NCBI GenBank assembly: GCA_021323655.1 | Contig: JAJPKO010000002.1 | Location: 1 to 35,210 of the forward strand | DNA: 35,210 nucleotides | From: Acidobacteriaceae bacterium | GTDB lineage: Bacteria; Acidobacteriota; Terriglobia; Terriglobales; Acidobacteriaceae | Reading direction: 5' to 3' | The notes under the pieces: model-generated | Database searches by the model: none | What the model was told of the DNA's origin: nothing | Seen by the model: only the letters and a program-made list of their open reading frames with translations | Made by a program: the position numbers and the translations under genes | Shown: one piece after another, positions 12,782 through 20,364 of the stretch | Numbering within the stretch: the stretch's first letter is position 1 | Layout: every line of letters starts with the position of its first letter

Positions 12782-14554
12782 ATGGAACTACAGACAGGCA
12801 TATTCAGCGAGCTGCTAACGGACCTCCGCGAAAAGCGAAGCAGCCTTGAGAATCCGCAGACTCCGCTTAGCTATCCGGCAGAGTGGCTGCTCGATATCTT
12901 TAACGGCGGCCGCACCGATTCCGGCATTCGAGTCAGCGAGCTGACGGCCTTCCAGGCGGTCATCTTCCTGGCTTGCGTTGATTTGATTGCAGGGACTATT
13001 GCTTCACTGCCATTGCATATTTATGAGCGAAGCATTGTGGGCAATGGCCGGGCTTCGCATCGTATTGCTTTTGAGCATGACCTGTATGACATCATCCATA
13101 TCGAGCCAAATCCAGAAATGTCGCGCCATACCTTTCTCAAGGCATACATGGCGCATTCGCTCGCATGGGGAAATGCATATGCAGAATTGCAGCGAGATGC
13201 TGGCAATCAAATCATTGGAATCTGGCCGCGCAATCCATACAAAACGCGGCCCCATCGCCTGAGTTCTCCTATGCGTCTGGAACCGGAGCCATGGCGGCCT
13301 TTTCCGGTAAACTTGCCCGCCGGATCGTTGGTGTATCGTACGACCGACGGGATTGACGATGCAGATCGCAGCGACGTGGATGCGGAGACTGCACGCGCTG
13401 GACGGTTCATTCCTGCTGAGGACATGCTTCATGTTCCGGGCCTGACGTTCGATGGGCGTATAGGACAATCTGTTGTCTGGCTTGCACGCCAGACGCTGGG
13501 TCTTGCCCTTGCAACAGATAAATTCGGCGCAAAGTACTTCGCCAACTTCGCGCGTCCAAGCGGAATACTTGAAATGCCGGCGGCCATGACGCCAGAAGCA
13601 AAAGAGCAGGCGCGGCGTTCATGGATGGAAGCGCAAGGGGGAGAAAACAGTCATCGCGTGGCGGTCCTTCCGCCTGGCTTCAATTTCAAGCCCATCAGCA
13701 ACAAGCCGGAGGAGTCGCAGATGGTCGAAACAAAAGACCGCCTGCGAAGTGAGATTTGTGCCGTATTCCATGTGCCTCCGCATATGGTCGGTGATGTAAA
13801 TAAGAGCACGCGGTCCAGCACCGAACAAATGGCACAGGAATTTTTCCAGTACACTCTTTCGCCATGGATGAATGCGATCAAGCTTGAGTGGAAGCGAAAA
13901 ATGTTCCCTTCAATCGGCATTGGACGCACGCCAAAGAGCCGTTTCTACATTGACTTCGATATTACTGACATGCTGCGTCCTGATGCTGCCAGCCGCGAAA
14001 AATTCTATGGAACTGGCCGCCAGTGGGGCTTTTTGAATACGAATGACATACGCGCGTTTGAAAAACTCAATCCTATTGATGAGAAGTGGGCGGAAGACTA
14101 CTGGATGCCTATCAACATGACGCTCACTGAGACGCCGCTGGATCCAAACCATCAGGATGGTGCTGGTGTTGGTGACAAGCCGGACGATCAGCGTATGCGT
14201 CCATTTTCACGAATATTTCGTGATGCGTTTGGGCGCATTATCACGCGACAGCAGCGGGATTTAAAAGCTATTCAAATGGCTTTTGGTCCTGTTCTTTTCA
14301 GTATTCGTGATGCATGGTTTGATGTGGCAGCACAATCACTGCAACTGGACGCACAGCCTGGATTGGAAAGCGGAAAATTTGTCGAGGAATATCTCGCAGC
14401 CATGCAAAAGCGTGCTGCCGAATGGACCGCCGAAAGTGCTGAAGAAACGGTCAGTCAGGAATTACAGCGCGCGGTCCGTGCATTGCGCATTGCCGCATAC
14501 AGAGAGGCGGCAAGCCTCAAGGCAAAGGAAGGAGAAACACATGCCGCAAATTGA
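12782..14554 (+). CDS. portal protein, HK97 gp3 family, with long C-terminal extension
   Basis: 590 residues, longer than the usual 400-450. Family landmarks: SELTAFQAVIFLACVDLIAGTIASLPLHIY near 50-85, HTFLKAYMAHSLAWGNAYAEL, and the APPHMVGD-like stretch FHVPPHMVGDVNKSTRSSTEQMAQEFF followed by SPWMNAIKLEWKRK. After about residue 450 there is an added helical region (FRDAFGRIITRQQRDLKAIQ... to EAASLKAKEGE) with coiled-coil character, perhaps an internal scaffold-like or DNA-facing part. The dodecameric portal is the DNA entry gate. The end overlaps the protease start by 14 bp. Confidence 0.93.
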   Translation: MELQTGIFSELLTDLREKRSSLENPQTPLSYPAEWLLDIFNGGRTDSGIRVSELTAFQAVIFLACVDLIAGTIASLPLHIYERSIVGNGRASHRIAFEHDLYDIIHIEPNPEMSRHTFLKAYMAHSLAWGNAYAELQRDAGNQIIGIWPRNPYKTRPHRLSSPMRLEPEPWRPFPVNLPAGSLVYRTTDGIDDADRSDVDAETARAGRFIPAEDMLHVPGLTFDGRIGQSVVWLARQTLGLALATDKFGAKYFANFARPSGILEMPAAMTPEAKEQARRSWMEAQGGENSHRVAVLPPGFNFKPISNKPEESQMVETKDRLRSEICAVFHVPPHMVGDVNKSTRSSTEQMAQEFFQYTLSPWMNAIKLEWKRKMFPSIGIGRTPKSRFYIDFDITDMLRPDAASREKFYGTGRQWGFLNTNDIRAFEKLNPIDEKWAEDYWMPINMTLTETPLDPNHQDGAGVGDKPDDQRMRPFSRIFRDAFGRIITRQQRDLKAIQMAFGPVLFSIRDAWFDVAAQSLQLDAQPGLESGKFVEEYLAAMQKRAAEWTAESAEETVSQELQRAVRALRIAAYREAASLKAKEGETHAAN

Positions 14555-15557
14555 ACGGCGGTTCATTCGTGGTGGTCAGCTTCGCGCGAAGAGTGGAGAT
14601 AAACCGGGCATTGAAGGCTATGCCGCAGTCTACAATCAGAAATTTGACAATGGCTGGTTTTTCGAGAGTATCAAGCCTGGGGCCTTCAGTCGCGCACTGA
14701 AAGAGAAGCAGGATGTGCGGTGTTTGTTCAATCACAATCCTGACAACCTTCTCGGCAGGACAAAGTCCAATACGCTGCGCATGACAGAAGATGATACTGG
14801 ACTGCATTACGAATGTGATACAGATCCTGAAATCCGCATCGCCGCGGATGTACAAGGCATGGTGGAGCGCGGCGATATTGATGGTTGCAGTTTTGCCTTT
14901 GTGGCAACAAAGCAAACTTGGCATGAAGAAACAGATGCGGATGGTCACATTATTCAGCATCGTGAGATCGAAGATGTGGACTTGTATGACGTTGGTCCAG
15001 TCACATATCCCGCCTATGAAGGCACAAGCGTAAACGCCCGGGCATTGTGGCCGCAGGGCATCCCTGCAGAGGTGCGCAGCCATGTTCCTTCACTTCGCAC
15101 TGAAGACAAAAAGACCAAGCGCGTGGATGGAGAAGATTTGACTGCCGACTGCTTCCTGATCGTCGGCAACCCGGATGACACCTCTACTTGGAAACTGCCG
15201 TGGAAATTCTCTACCGATGAGAAGACAAAGGGTCATCTGCGCAACGCCTTGGCCCGCTTCGATCAACTCAAGGGTGTAAGCGAAGAGGAAAAGAAAAAGG
15301 CATGGAAAAAGCTGCTCCGCTTGTGTGAAGAATACGGCATTGATGTCAGCGAAGAAGACAAGCAGAAGTTCAGCCGTCGCGATGTAGAAGATGGCGATGG
15401 TGATTGCACTTGTCCATGCGGTTCCTGCCAATCTGGCGAATGCGAAAACTGCGATTGCGATGGCTGTGGTTCGGAAACCTGTGGCAACAGCAATTGCAAC
15501 TGCGGCGAAGAGCGCATGCGACTGAAGAAGCGCGCCCATCTGGTGCAGATGAATTAA
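14541..15557 (+). CDS. HK97-family prohead protease (S78) with extra domain and Cys-rich tail
   Basis: 338 residues; ATG 14541 after GGAAGGAG. Residues 1-165 are the protease: EGYAAVYN, FNHNPDNLLGRT with His65, GCSFAF with Ser117, and DVGPVTYPAYEGTSV, all standard for family S78, which matures the prohead. Residues about 195-265 form a helical domain (RNALARFDQLKGVSEEEKKKAWKKLL) seen fused to such proteases. Residues 289-321 contain 11 cysteines in CxCxCxxC...CxxCxCxxC spacing, followed by a basic end. The tail could bind metal or act as a scaffold element cut away by the protease. Confidence 0.9.
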   Translation: MPQIERRFIRGGQLRAKSGDKPGIEGYAAVYNQKFDNGWFFESIKPGAFSRALKEKQDVRCLFNHNPDNLLGRTKSNTLRMTEDDTGLHYECDTDPEIRIAADVQGMVERGDIDGCSFAFVATKQTWHEETDADGHIIQHREIEDVDLYDVGPVTYPAYEGTSVNARALWPQGIPAEVRSHVPSLRTEDKKTKRVDGEDLTADCFLIVGNPDDTSTWKLPWKFSTDEKTKGHLRNALARFDQLKGVSEEEKKKAWKKLLRLCEEYGIDVSEEDKQKFSRRDVEDGDGDCTCPCGSCQSGECENCDCDGCGSETCGNSNCNCGEERMRLKKRAHLVQMN

Positions 15558-15685
15558 CAGCAAAAGTTTCGCTGGCTGGTTCGTGCGGGATGCCGCTGTC
15601 TTGGATGACGAGCGTTCTGGCCGGAATGTGAGCACATGCGCGGCGCGCATGGCGCGACACAAATTCAATTACGCGAGAAGAAACA
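15558..15685 (+). promoter_or_regulatory. gap and leader hairpin before the capsid gene
   Basis: 128 bp without a gene. Near its end is a compact hairpin, ATGCGC (15636-15641) with GCGCAT (15645-15650) and loop GGC, followed by a GAGAAG ribosome-binding site about 8 nt before ATG 15686. No convincing promoter hexamers are seen. The hairpin may stabilise a processed capsid mRNA, which ends at the terminator at 17011. Confidence 0.3.
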
Positions 15686-16990
15686 ATGCCAATACAGGGA
15701 AGTTACGCAAAGGCCCGCGAACTGCGTGAAAAGCGGTTCAAGCTTGCCAAGGATGCCAATGATATCCTTGACAACCAATCTCTCAACAAGGAAGAGCGCA
15801 ACGCCAAGGCGAGGCAGATGCTCGACGAATGCGATGCGCTTAAGGCCGAAATTGACGTTCTGGAGCGTGCGGCTGTTGCAGATGAGGAGACGCGCCAAAC
15901 CGGCGCACCTCCGGCAGGCAGGGTCGGTGTTGATGCTGGTGTTACAGACAAAGAGAAGCAGGAACGCTACCGCAAAGTATGGGCGCGCTCAATGAAGTAC
16001 GACGGTCCCCGGGAATATGGATTCCGCGGTGCCAACCTGACCGATGAAGAGCGCGCGTTGCTGCGTGAGTTCCGTGATATGGGCACTGGCGGTGGCAACG
16101 CTCTGCAGGGGACAGGGGGCGGATATTTCGTGCCCGTCGGTTTTGTGAACGAGGTAGAAAACGCCCTCAAATATTACGGCGACATGCTCAACACTTCAAC
16201 CATCATGGAGACTTCTACAGGTCAATCGTTACCTTATCCTACAAACAACGATACGGGGACCACTGGCGAGCTGATTGGCGAAGGTCAGCAGGTAAGTGAA
16301 GGTGATCTTAGTCTCGGAAACGTGGTGTTTGGGGCCTACAAATATTCAACCAAGATGGTGAAAGTGTCCATCGAGCTGCTACAGGATTCCGCTTTCGACC
16401 TGGAATCTTTCCTGAAGGACCAGTTTGCGATTCGGATAGGACGCATTCTCAACAATCATTTCACAGTTGGGACTGGCACCAATCAGCCCAAGGGAATTCT
16501 CGTTGCCGCGACCGCAGGCCCAGTTGCGGGCGGGTCCTCGGGTAACGATGGTGGTTCGGAAACCGGCGGGACCTCGATTGGATCGGATGACCTGATTGAG
16601 CTGGAACACTCGATTGATCCACTCTATCGCCGTGGTGCGAAATACATGATGCACGACTCCACGCTGAAGCAGATCAAGAAGCTCAAGGACAAATATGGGC
16701 GTCCTCTCTGGCTCCCTGGTCTGGCTGTGAATGATCCGGACACGATCAACGGCTATGGTTACAGCATCAACAATGATCTGCCTGCCATCGCTGTAAATGC
16801 GAAGACTGTGCTGTTCGGCAAGCTGGACAAATACATCATTCGTCGTGTGAAAGAACTGTCCGTATTGCGGCTGGTCGAGCGCTATGCAGACTATGGACAG
16901 GTTGCCTTCATCGGTTTTGCACGCTATGACGGTAACCTGCTCGATGCAGGCACGCATCCGGTGAAGTATCTGACACAGGCGGCCGCCTGA
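15686..16990 (+). CDS. major capsid protein, HK97 gp5 family
   Basis: 434 residues. Residues 1-75 are a charged coiled coil (AKARELREKRFKLAKDANDIL...), the scaffold-like delta domain removed by the protease, and the fold domain begins after about 100. Landmarks include GGGYFVPVGFVNEVENALKYY, PYPTNND, KVSIELLQDSAFDLESFL, a FTVGTGTNQPKGIL loop, and LFGKLDKYIIRRVKELSVLRLVERYADYGQVAFIGFARYDG at the end. It forms the icosahedral shell. A glycine-rich insertion (about 275-295) could be a surface loop. An intrinsic terminator follows directly, so it is transcriptionally separated from the connector genes. Confidence 0.95.
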   Translation: MPIQGSYAKARELREKRFKLAKDANDILDNQSLNKEERNAKARQMLDECDALKAEIDVLERAAVADEETRQTGAPPAGRVGVDAGVTDKEKQERYRKVWARSMKYDGPREYGFRGANLTDEERALLREFRDMGTGGGNALQGTGGGYFVPVGFVNEVENALKYYGDMLNTSTIMETSTGQSLPYPTNNDTGTTGELIGEGQQVSEGDLSLGNVVFGAYKYSTKMVKVSIELLQDSAFDLESFLKDQFAIRIGRILNNHFTVGTGTNQPKGILVAATAGPVAGGSSGNDGGSETGGTSIGSDDLIELEHSIDPLYRRGAKYMMHDSTLKQIKKLKDKYGRPLWLPGLAVNDPDTINGYGYSINNDLPAIAVNAKTVLFGKLDKYIIRRVKELSVLRLVERYADYGQVAFIGFARYDGNLLDAGTHPVKYLTQAAA

Positions 16991-17010
16991 TAACGATTCA
17001 ATTTGGGGAG

Positions 17011-17051
17011 TTGGGCCTTAGTAGGGAAATCCGAAAAGGCCCAATCTTTTT
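17011..17051 (+). terminator. intrinsic terminator after the major capsid gene
   Basis: Perfect 9-bp stem TTGGGCCTT (17011-17019) with AAGGCCCAA (17036-17044), a 16-nt loop, then TCTTTTT (17045-17051). It separates the capsid gene from the connector genes; partial read-through would give high capsid but low connector mRNA, as assembly needs. Confidence 0.8.
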
Positions 17052-17054
17052 AAG

Positions 17055-17285
17055 ATGTCTGATCAGCTATCATCCATTCCGCCTCGCCTGCGTGTAGAAG
17101 ACATATGCGACTATTGCCGCCGTCAATTTGTTCGCGCGCGCGGCATTGCTGCCATTTGTCCTAGCTGCGGGCTGGAAAACGAACGCATGCAACCTGAGTC
17201 ATCTATGCTGGTCCCGGCTGCTGAGAAAGCCATCAAGCCGCAGCCTGTTCCCAAACCACGCAAGCCCAGGAAGAGCACGAAATAA
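17055..17285 (+). CDS. small zinc-ribbon protein
   Basis: 76 residues; ATG 17055 lies 4 nt after the terminator T-run, with no clear Shine-Dalgarno. CDYCRRQF (from Cys18) and CPSCG (from about residue 35) form a zinc ribbon; the rest is a Pro/Lys-rich basic tail (KPQPVPKPRKPRKST). Its place between capsid and connector genes is unusual for a DNA-binding protein. Function unknown. Confidence 0.6.
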   Translation: MSDQLSSIPPRLRVEDICDYCRRQFVRARGIAAICPSCGLENERMQPESSMLVPAAEKAIKPQPVPKPRKPRKSTK

Positions 17286-17286
17286 C

Positions 17287-18021
17287 GTGGGATACGTCCG
17301 TCAAACTTCGCTGCCACAGGCAGAGCCGGTGACGCTTGCTGAAATGAAGAATTTTCTTCGGATTGGCAATACATTCACTGACGATGACCAGCTCATCGCT
17401 GGACTCATCCAGGCAGCACGCGAGCACGCGGAAAAAATAACAGGGCGGGCCATTGCGCAGCGCACCTTCCGTATGGTGCTCGACTCGCACCCTTATTACA
17501 CGGACACCATCCAGAGTCAGCTTGCTTATCCGCCAAGCTATTATTCGTTGCCGCGCTATTCAACTACACTGTGGAACTATTCGCAGATGATTAAGCTGCC
17601 GTTTCCGCCCGTCATCAGCGTCCAGCAGATGCGATACATAGACCCAACCGGCAATGCGCAAATCATGCGGCAAGACGTGGATTTTGTGCTGGACCGCATG
17701 ACGGAACCAGCGCGCATTTTTCCAGTGCCTGGGCAATATTGGCCTGCTGATCTTTATGTGGCAAACGCGGTCGAAATTGACTTCACGGCAGGCTATGATC
17801 CCAATCCTGCTGCCGCGCCTGATACGCACAACGTTGCGTTGAATCCACCGATGCAGCAACCCGATTCGACCATTGTGACTGCGGTCCCACAGTCGCTTCG
17901 GCGCACGATCATGTTGCTGGTTTCGAACTGGTACGACAATCGCTGGCAGGAAGTCCCGCCGGAAATTGACATGATGCTCTACAACGATGCGGTGATTGAC
18001 TTTGCTCCAACGCGTGGTTAA
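17287..18021 (+). CDS. head-tail connector, phiE125 gp8 / HK97 gp6-like
   Basis: 244 residues from GTG 17287, one base after the preceding stop. The N-terminal half is typical of the gp6-like adaptor: PVTLAEMKNFLRI, DDQLIAGLIQAAREHAEKITGRAIAQRTFRMVLD, then a beta region (LPFPPVISVQQMRYID) and a helical end (PQSLRRTIMLLVSNWYDNR). These proteins form the ring under the portal. A Pro/Tyr-rich insertion at about residues 75-105 (AYPPSYYSLPRYSTTLWNY) is longer than usual. An alternative upstream start would fuse it to shadow sequence and is rejected. Confidence 0.88.
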   Translation: MGYVRQTSLPQAEPVTLAEMKNFLRIGNTFTDDDQLIAGLIQAAREHAEKITGRAIAQRTFRMVLDSHPYYTDTIQSQLAYPPSYYSLPRYSTTLWNYSQMIKLPFPPVISVQQMRYIDPTGNAQIMRQDVDFVLDRMTEPARIFPVPGQYWPADLYVANAVEIDFTAGYDPNPAAAPDTHNVALNPPMQQPDSTIVTAVPQSLRRTIMLLVSNWYDNRWQEVPPEIDMMLYNDAVIDFAPTRG

Positions 18022-18023
18022 CC

Positions 18024-18046
18024 GGCCAAGGCCTTCGCCTTTGGCC
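18024..18046 (+). promoter_or_regulatory. hairpin covering the head-closure start codon
   Basis: GGCCAAGGC (18024-18032) pairs with GCC-T-T-T-GGCC (18037-18046), nine pairs with one bulged T and the loop CTTC. The likely TTG start (18041-18043) lies within the stem. Ribosomes ending the upstream gene at 18019-18021 would disturb it, so translation of the next gene may be coupled to the connector gene. Confidence 0.4.
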
Positions 18047-18388
18047 ATCAATTCTGGCGAACTGCGGCATCCGATCACGATTCAGGCGCCGGCAAATGCA
18101 GTCCAGTCTGGATCGTTCGGTGCGTCGGTAACGCCGTCGTCCTGGACCGTGGTGCGTTCAGATATGGCGTCAATCTATACCGCCGGAGGACGCGAGACAT
18201 CGCAGGCCTCGCAGCTTGTGTCTGAGGTATCGCACGTCGTCAAGATTCGCTGGACGTCAGATGTGCTGAAGGCCGGGTATCAGATCGTATTCGGTGCACG
18301 GATATTCACTGTGTTGTACATCGAGAACGTGCAGGAGCGCAATCTGGTGCTCCTGCTCTATTGCAAAGAAGTGGATGGCGCACAGTGA
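18041..18388 (+). CDS. head closure protein (phage head-tail adaptor, SPP1 gp16-like)
   Basis: 115 residues from TTG 18041, chosen because family members begin almost directly with a GxLRHxIxIQ strand, here INSGELRHPITIQ; GTG 18014 would add nine residues and overlap the connector stop. The body is beta-rich: SSWTVVRSDMASIYTAGGRE, VSHVVKIRWTSDVLKAGYQIVF, FTVLYIENVQERNLVLLLYCKEV, the last being the hallmark of the family. It closes the connector after DNA packaging. The stop overlaps the next start (GTGA at 18385). Confidence 0.82.
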   Translation: MAINSGELRHPITIQAPANAVQSGSFGASVTPSSWTVVRSDMASIYTAGGRETSQASQLVSEVSHVVKIRWTSDVLKAGYQIVFGARIFTVLYIENVQERNLVLLLYCKEVDGAQ

Positions 18389-18795
18389 TTGATCAGGGGC
18401 TGGTAAGCATTCTTGCCGCAGATGCTGGTGTTACGGCGTTGCTGGCTACCGGCGATGCGCGGTCTATATTCCAGATGGTGGTCCCGGAAGACGAATCTGC
18501 TTATCCGTGCATCGGCTACCAGTTTGTCGGTGGATCCAGCGCGCCAACGTTTGACACGTCGGGTCTCCAGCGGTCTCGGGTGCAGATTGACTGCTGGGCA
18601 GTAACGCCAGAAGGCGCGAAGAACCTAGCTGAAGCTGTGCGCAAGGCGCTCAATGGATTTCATGGCTACCTGAGCGACGGCACGGTACTGTCGAACGCAA
18701 TGATGCTGCATCCAGGCATTGACTTCTTCAGCGCTGATTCGCGGTTTTTCCGCCGGATGCTTGAGTTCTATTTGTTGTACACCTTCAATTCTTAG
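18385..18795 (+). CDS. tail terminator / completion protein (DUF3168-like)
   Basis: 136 residues from GTG 18385. GLVSILAADAGVTALLATG, then YPCIGYQFVGGSSAPTFDTSGLQRSRVQIDCWAVTPEGAKNLAEAVRKAL follows the DUF3168 pattern (RvQIdcwA...a..lA.avr.aL) of lambda gpU-like terminators. It would cap the growing tail tube and dock to the head. It sits just before the tube gene, as in HK97-like genomes. Confidence 0.8.
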   Translation: MIDQGLVSILAADAGVTALLATGDARSIFQMVVPEDESAYPCIGYQFVGGSSAPTFDTSGLQRSRVQIDCWAVTPEGAKNLAEAVRKALNGFHGYLSDGTVLSNAMMLHPGIDFFSADSRFFRRMLEFYLLYTFNS

Positions 18796-18804
18796 GAGAA
18801 AACA

Positions 18805-19269
18805 ATGGCATATACGGGCAGCAAAGCGCAGGCGGGACGCGGCAGTGTGCTCTCGATTGGCGGCGTCAAGGGGGCTGGCGGAACAGAAACGTTCACTCCG
18901 ATTGGCGAAGTAAAAACCAGTGGCATCAGCGGTGCCAAATGGAATACCGTTGACGTGACAAATTTCAATTCCGGAGCAGACCAGGAGTTCATCACCACGA
19001 TCCGCGACAACGGAAGTCTGAAGCTCTCCGGCAACCGGGTGTCCAGCGACGCAGGACAGCTTGTCGTCGAGCAGGCGTTCGCAAGCGGGGCAGTCTACGA
19101 TTTTAAACTCGTGCTTCCGCTGGCTGCCGGGCAGAATACAACAGGCGATACCTATTCATTCAGTGCGATTGTTGAATCGCGCGAATTTGATGTGGACGTA
19201 ACAAAGGAAATCTCCTGGACAGTCGGCCTCAAGATTTCTGGACCGGTGACGCTCACGGCTGGCAGTTAA
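18805..19269 (+). CDS. major tail tube protein
   Basis: 154 residues; ATG 18805 after AGGAGAA. The whole sequence is beta-rich with a FTPIGEVKTSGISGAKWNTVDVTNFNS block and SISWTVGLKISGPVTL-type ending, resembling lambda gpV-like and TP901-type tube proteins. It forms stacked hexameric rings of the non-contractile tail. Position between terminator and chaperone genes agrees. No sheath gene exists, so the tail is siphovirus-like. Confidence 0.85.
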   Translation: MAYTGSKAQAGRGSVLSIGGVKGAGGTETFTPIGEVKTSGISGAKWNTVDVTNFNSGADQEFITTIRDNGSLKLSGNRVSSDAGQLVVEQAFASGAVYDFKLVLPLAAGQNTTGDTYSFSAIVESREFDVDVTKEISWTVGLKISGPVTLTAGS

Positions 19270-19289
19270 AATCCACAAGGAACATAAAC

Positions 19290-19652
19290 ATGTCGAAAAA
19301 GAAAACTCCTGTTGATCCTGTAAATCCTCCCGTTGAGTTAAACCTCGACGGAAAAGTATATAAACTGTGCTTTGATTTTGCTGCGCTTGCTGAAGCAGAA
19401 TCGCATTTCATTCGAGCAGGGCACCATATTAATCTGTTGGCCGCGCTGCCGAAGCTTAACCTGTCATCCATCCAGATGATTTTCCCCTGCGCGCTGCATA
19501 GGCATCATCCGGAGATCGGTTTTGTGGAAGCGCAAGAGATGGTGAACATCTCTAATGTCTTTGGCATTGCCAGCGCCATCGCGGAAGCGTGGCAGAAGGC
19601 CATGCCAGAGGCAAAGCCAGACCCTACCGGGGCCGTGGACGCAGACGCTTAA
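19290..19652 (+). CDS. tail assembly chaperone, first frame (gpG-like)
   Basis: 120 residues. Begins with a basic, Pro-rich leader (MSKKKTPVDPVNPPVEL), then DGKVYKLCFDFAALAEAESHFIRAGHHINLLAALPKL and a helical region; LxFDFxALAxAE is the common opening of phage tail assembly chaperones. Such proteins bind the tape measure during tail assembly. The second chaperone frame overlaps its last 64 bp in the -1 frame, the G/GT arrangement known from lambda. Confidence 0.8.
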   Translation: MSKKKTPVDPVNPPVELNLDGKVYKLCFDFAALAEAESHFIRAGHHINLLAALPKLNLSSIQMIFPCALHRHHPEIGFVEAQEMVNISNVFGIASAIAEAWQKAMPEAKPDPTGAVDADA

Positions 19653-19999
19653 AAGCGCCCACGGAGCCGCCGGAGAAGCAGTGGCTCAGGATTTGGTCAA
19701 TTGCAAGATATGACCTCGGCCTTTCTGATGGCGAGTTCTACGCGCTTACGCCAAAGCAGTTTGATGCGCTGGTGAAGCGGCGTGAACATGAGACAGAACA
19801 CCATGAATTTATGCTGGCCCAGATCGCCTGTTACCTGGTTAATTTCAGTATGTGCCGCCCTGAGAAGTCGGTGGAAGTCAAGGACTTCATGCCTTCGGAG
19901 TGGATGAAAGCGAAAACGGAGCGGCAGCCGGTTCGTCGCCGCAGACGTCAGGCCATCGCTCAGGAAATAAGGCTGGTAATGCAGCATTTCATAAGATAA
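19589..19999 (+). CDS. tail assembly chaperone, second frame (gpT-like)
   Basis: 136 residues if read from GTG 19589; the meaningful part begins after the first gene's stop: RIWSIARYDLGLSDGEFYALTPKQFDALVKRREHETEHHEFMLAQIACYLVNF, a well-known T-domain pattern (LTPxEFxxL...RxE...). The frame is -1 relative to the first, as expected for a frameshift fusion. I see no canonical X-XXY-YYZ heptamer in the overlap, so either an unusual slip, or independent initiation at GTG 19589. The early residues (ARGKARPYRGRGRRR) look like shadow coding, which favours the frameshift. Confidence 0.75.
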   Translation: MAEGHARGKARPYRGRGRRRLKAPTEPPEKQWLRIWSIARYDLGLSDGEFYALTPKQFDALVKRREHETEHHEFMLAQIACYLVNFSMCRPEKSVEVKDFMPSEWMKAKTERQPVRRRRRQAIAQEIRLVMQHFIR

Positions 20000-20010
20000 A
20001 CTATGACGGC

Positions 20011-20364
20011 ATGAAAAAGGCCGCCATCGTGATTGCTGTTGTCATAGCCTTGAGCGGAGTAGGGCTGTATATTGCCTCCGTGGCTAAACACGCGGAAGCC
20101 GCTCCAGTTGCTATTCAGCAGGGATTTGACCAGGCCAATGCGCAGATTGAGGCTGAGAACCGTGACCTCCGCATCCGGAATACTGAAAAAGAGATGCAGA
20201 TTATTGATATCGAACGAAAAATAGGGATTTCATCTGATACGAAAAAAAATCTATCTCAGTACGTGTCAGATTTAGAGTGGGCGAAAACTCAGTTTTCTGA
20301 TGCAAATATTCAAGAGCAGCTCGATCGAGATATTGACTGGTGCAAAAGAAAGATGAACCGATGA
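20011..20364 (+). CDS. membrane-anchored periplasmic coiled-coil protein (moron gene 1)
   Basis: 117 residues from ATG 20011. The N-terminus is a signal anchor (MKKAAIVIAVVIALSGVGLYIASV) without a lipobox Cys; a periplasmic coiled coil follows (AIQQGFDQANAQIEAENRDLRIRNTEKEMQIIDIERKI). Its DNA is visibly richer in A and T than the tail genes around it (for example 20190-20260). It and the next gene overlap by 4 bp, interrupt the tail operon between chaperone and gp10-like genes, and end at a terminator: a classic lysogenic-conversion moron. A role in blocking superinfection at the inner membrane is plausible, not shown. Confidence 0.7.
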   Translation: MKKAAIVIAVVIALSGVGLYIASVAKHAEAAPVAIQQGFDQANAQIEAENRDLRIRNTEKEMQIIDIERKIGISSDTKKNLSQYVSDLEWAKTQFSDANIQEQLDRDIDWCKRKMNR

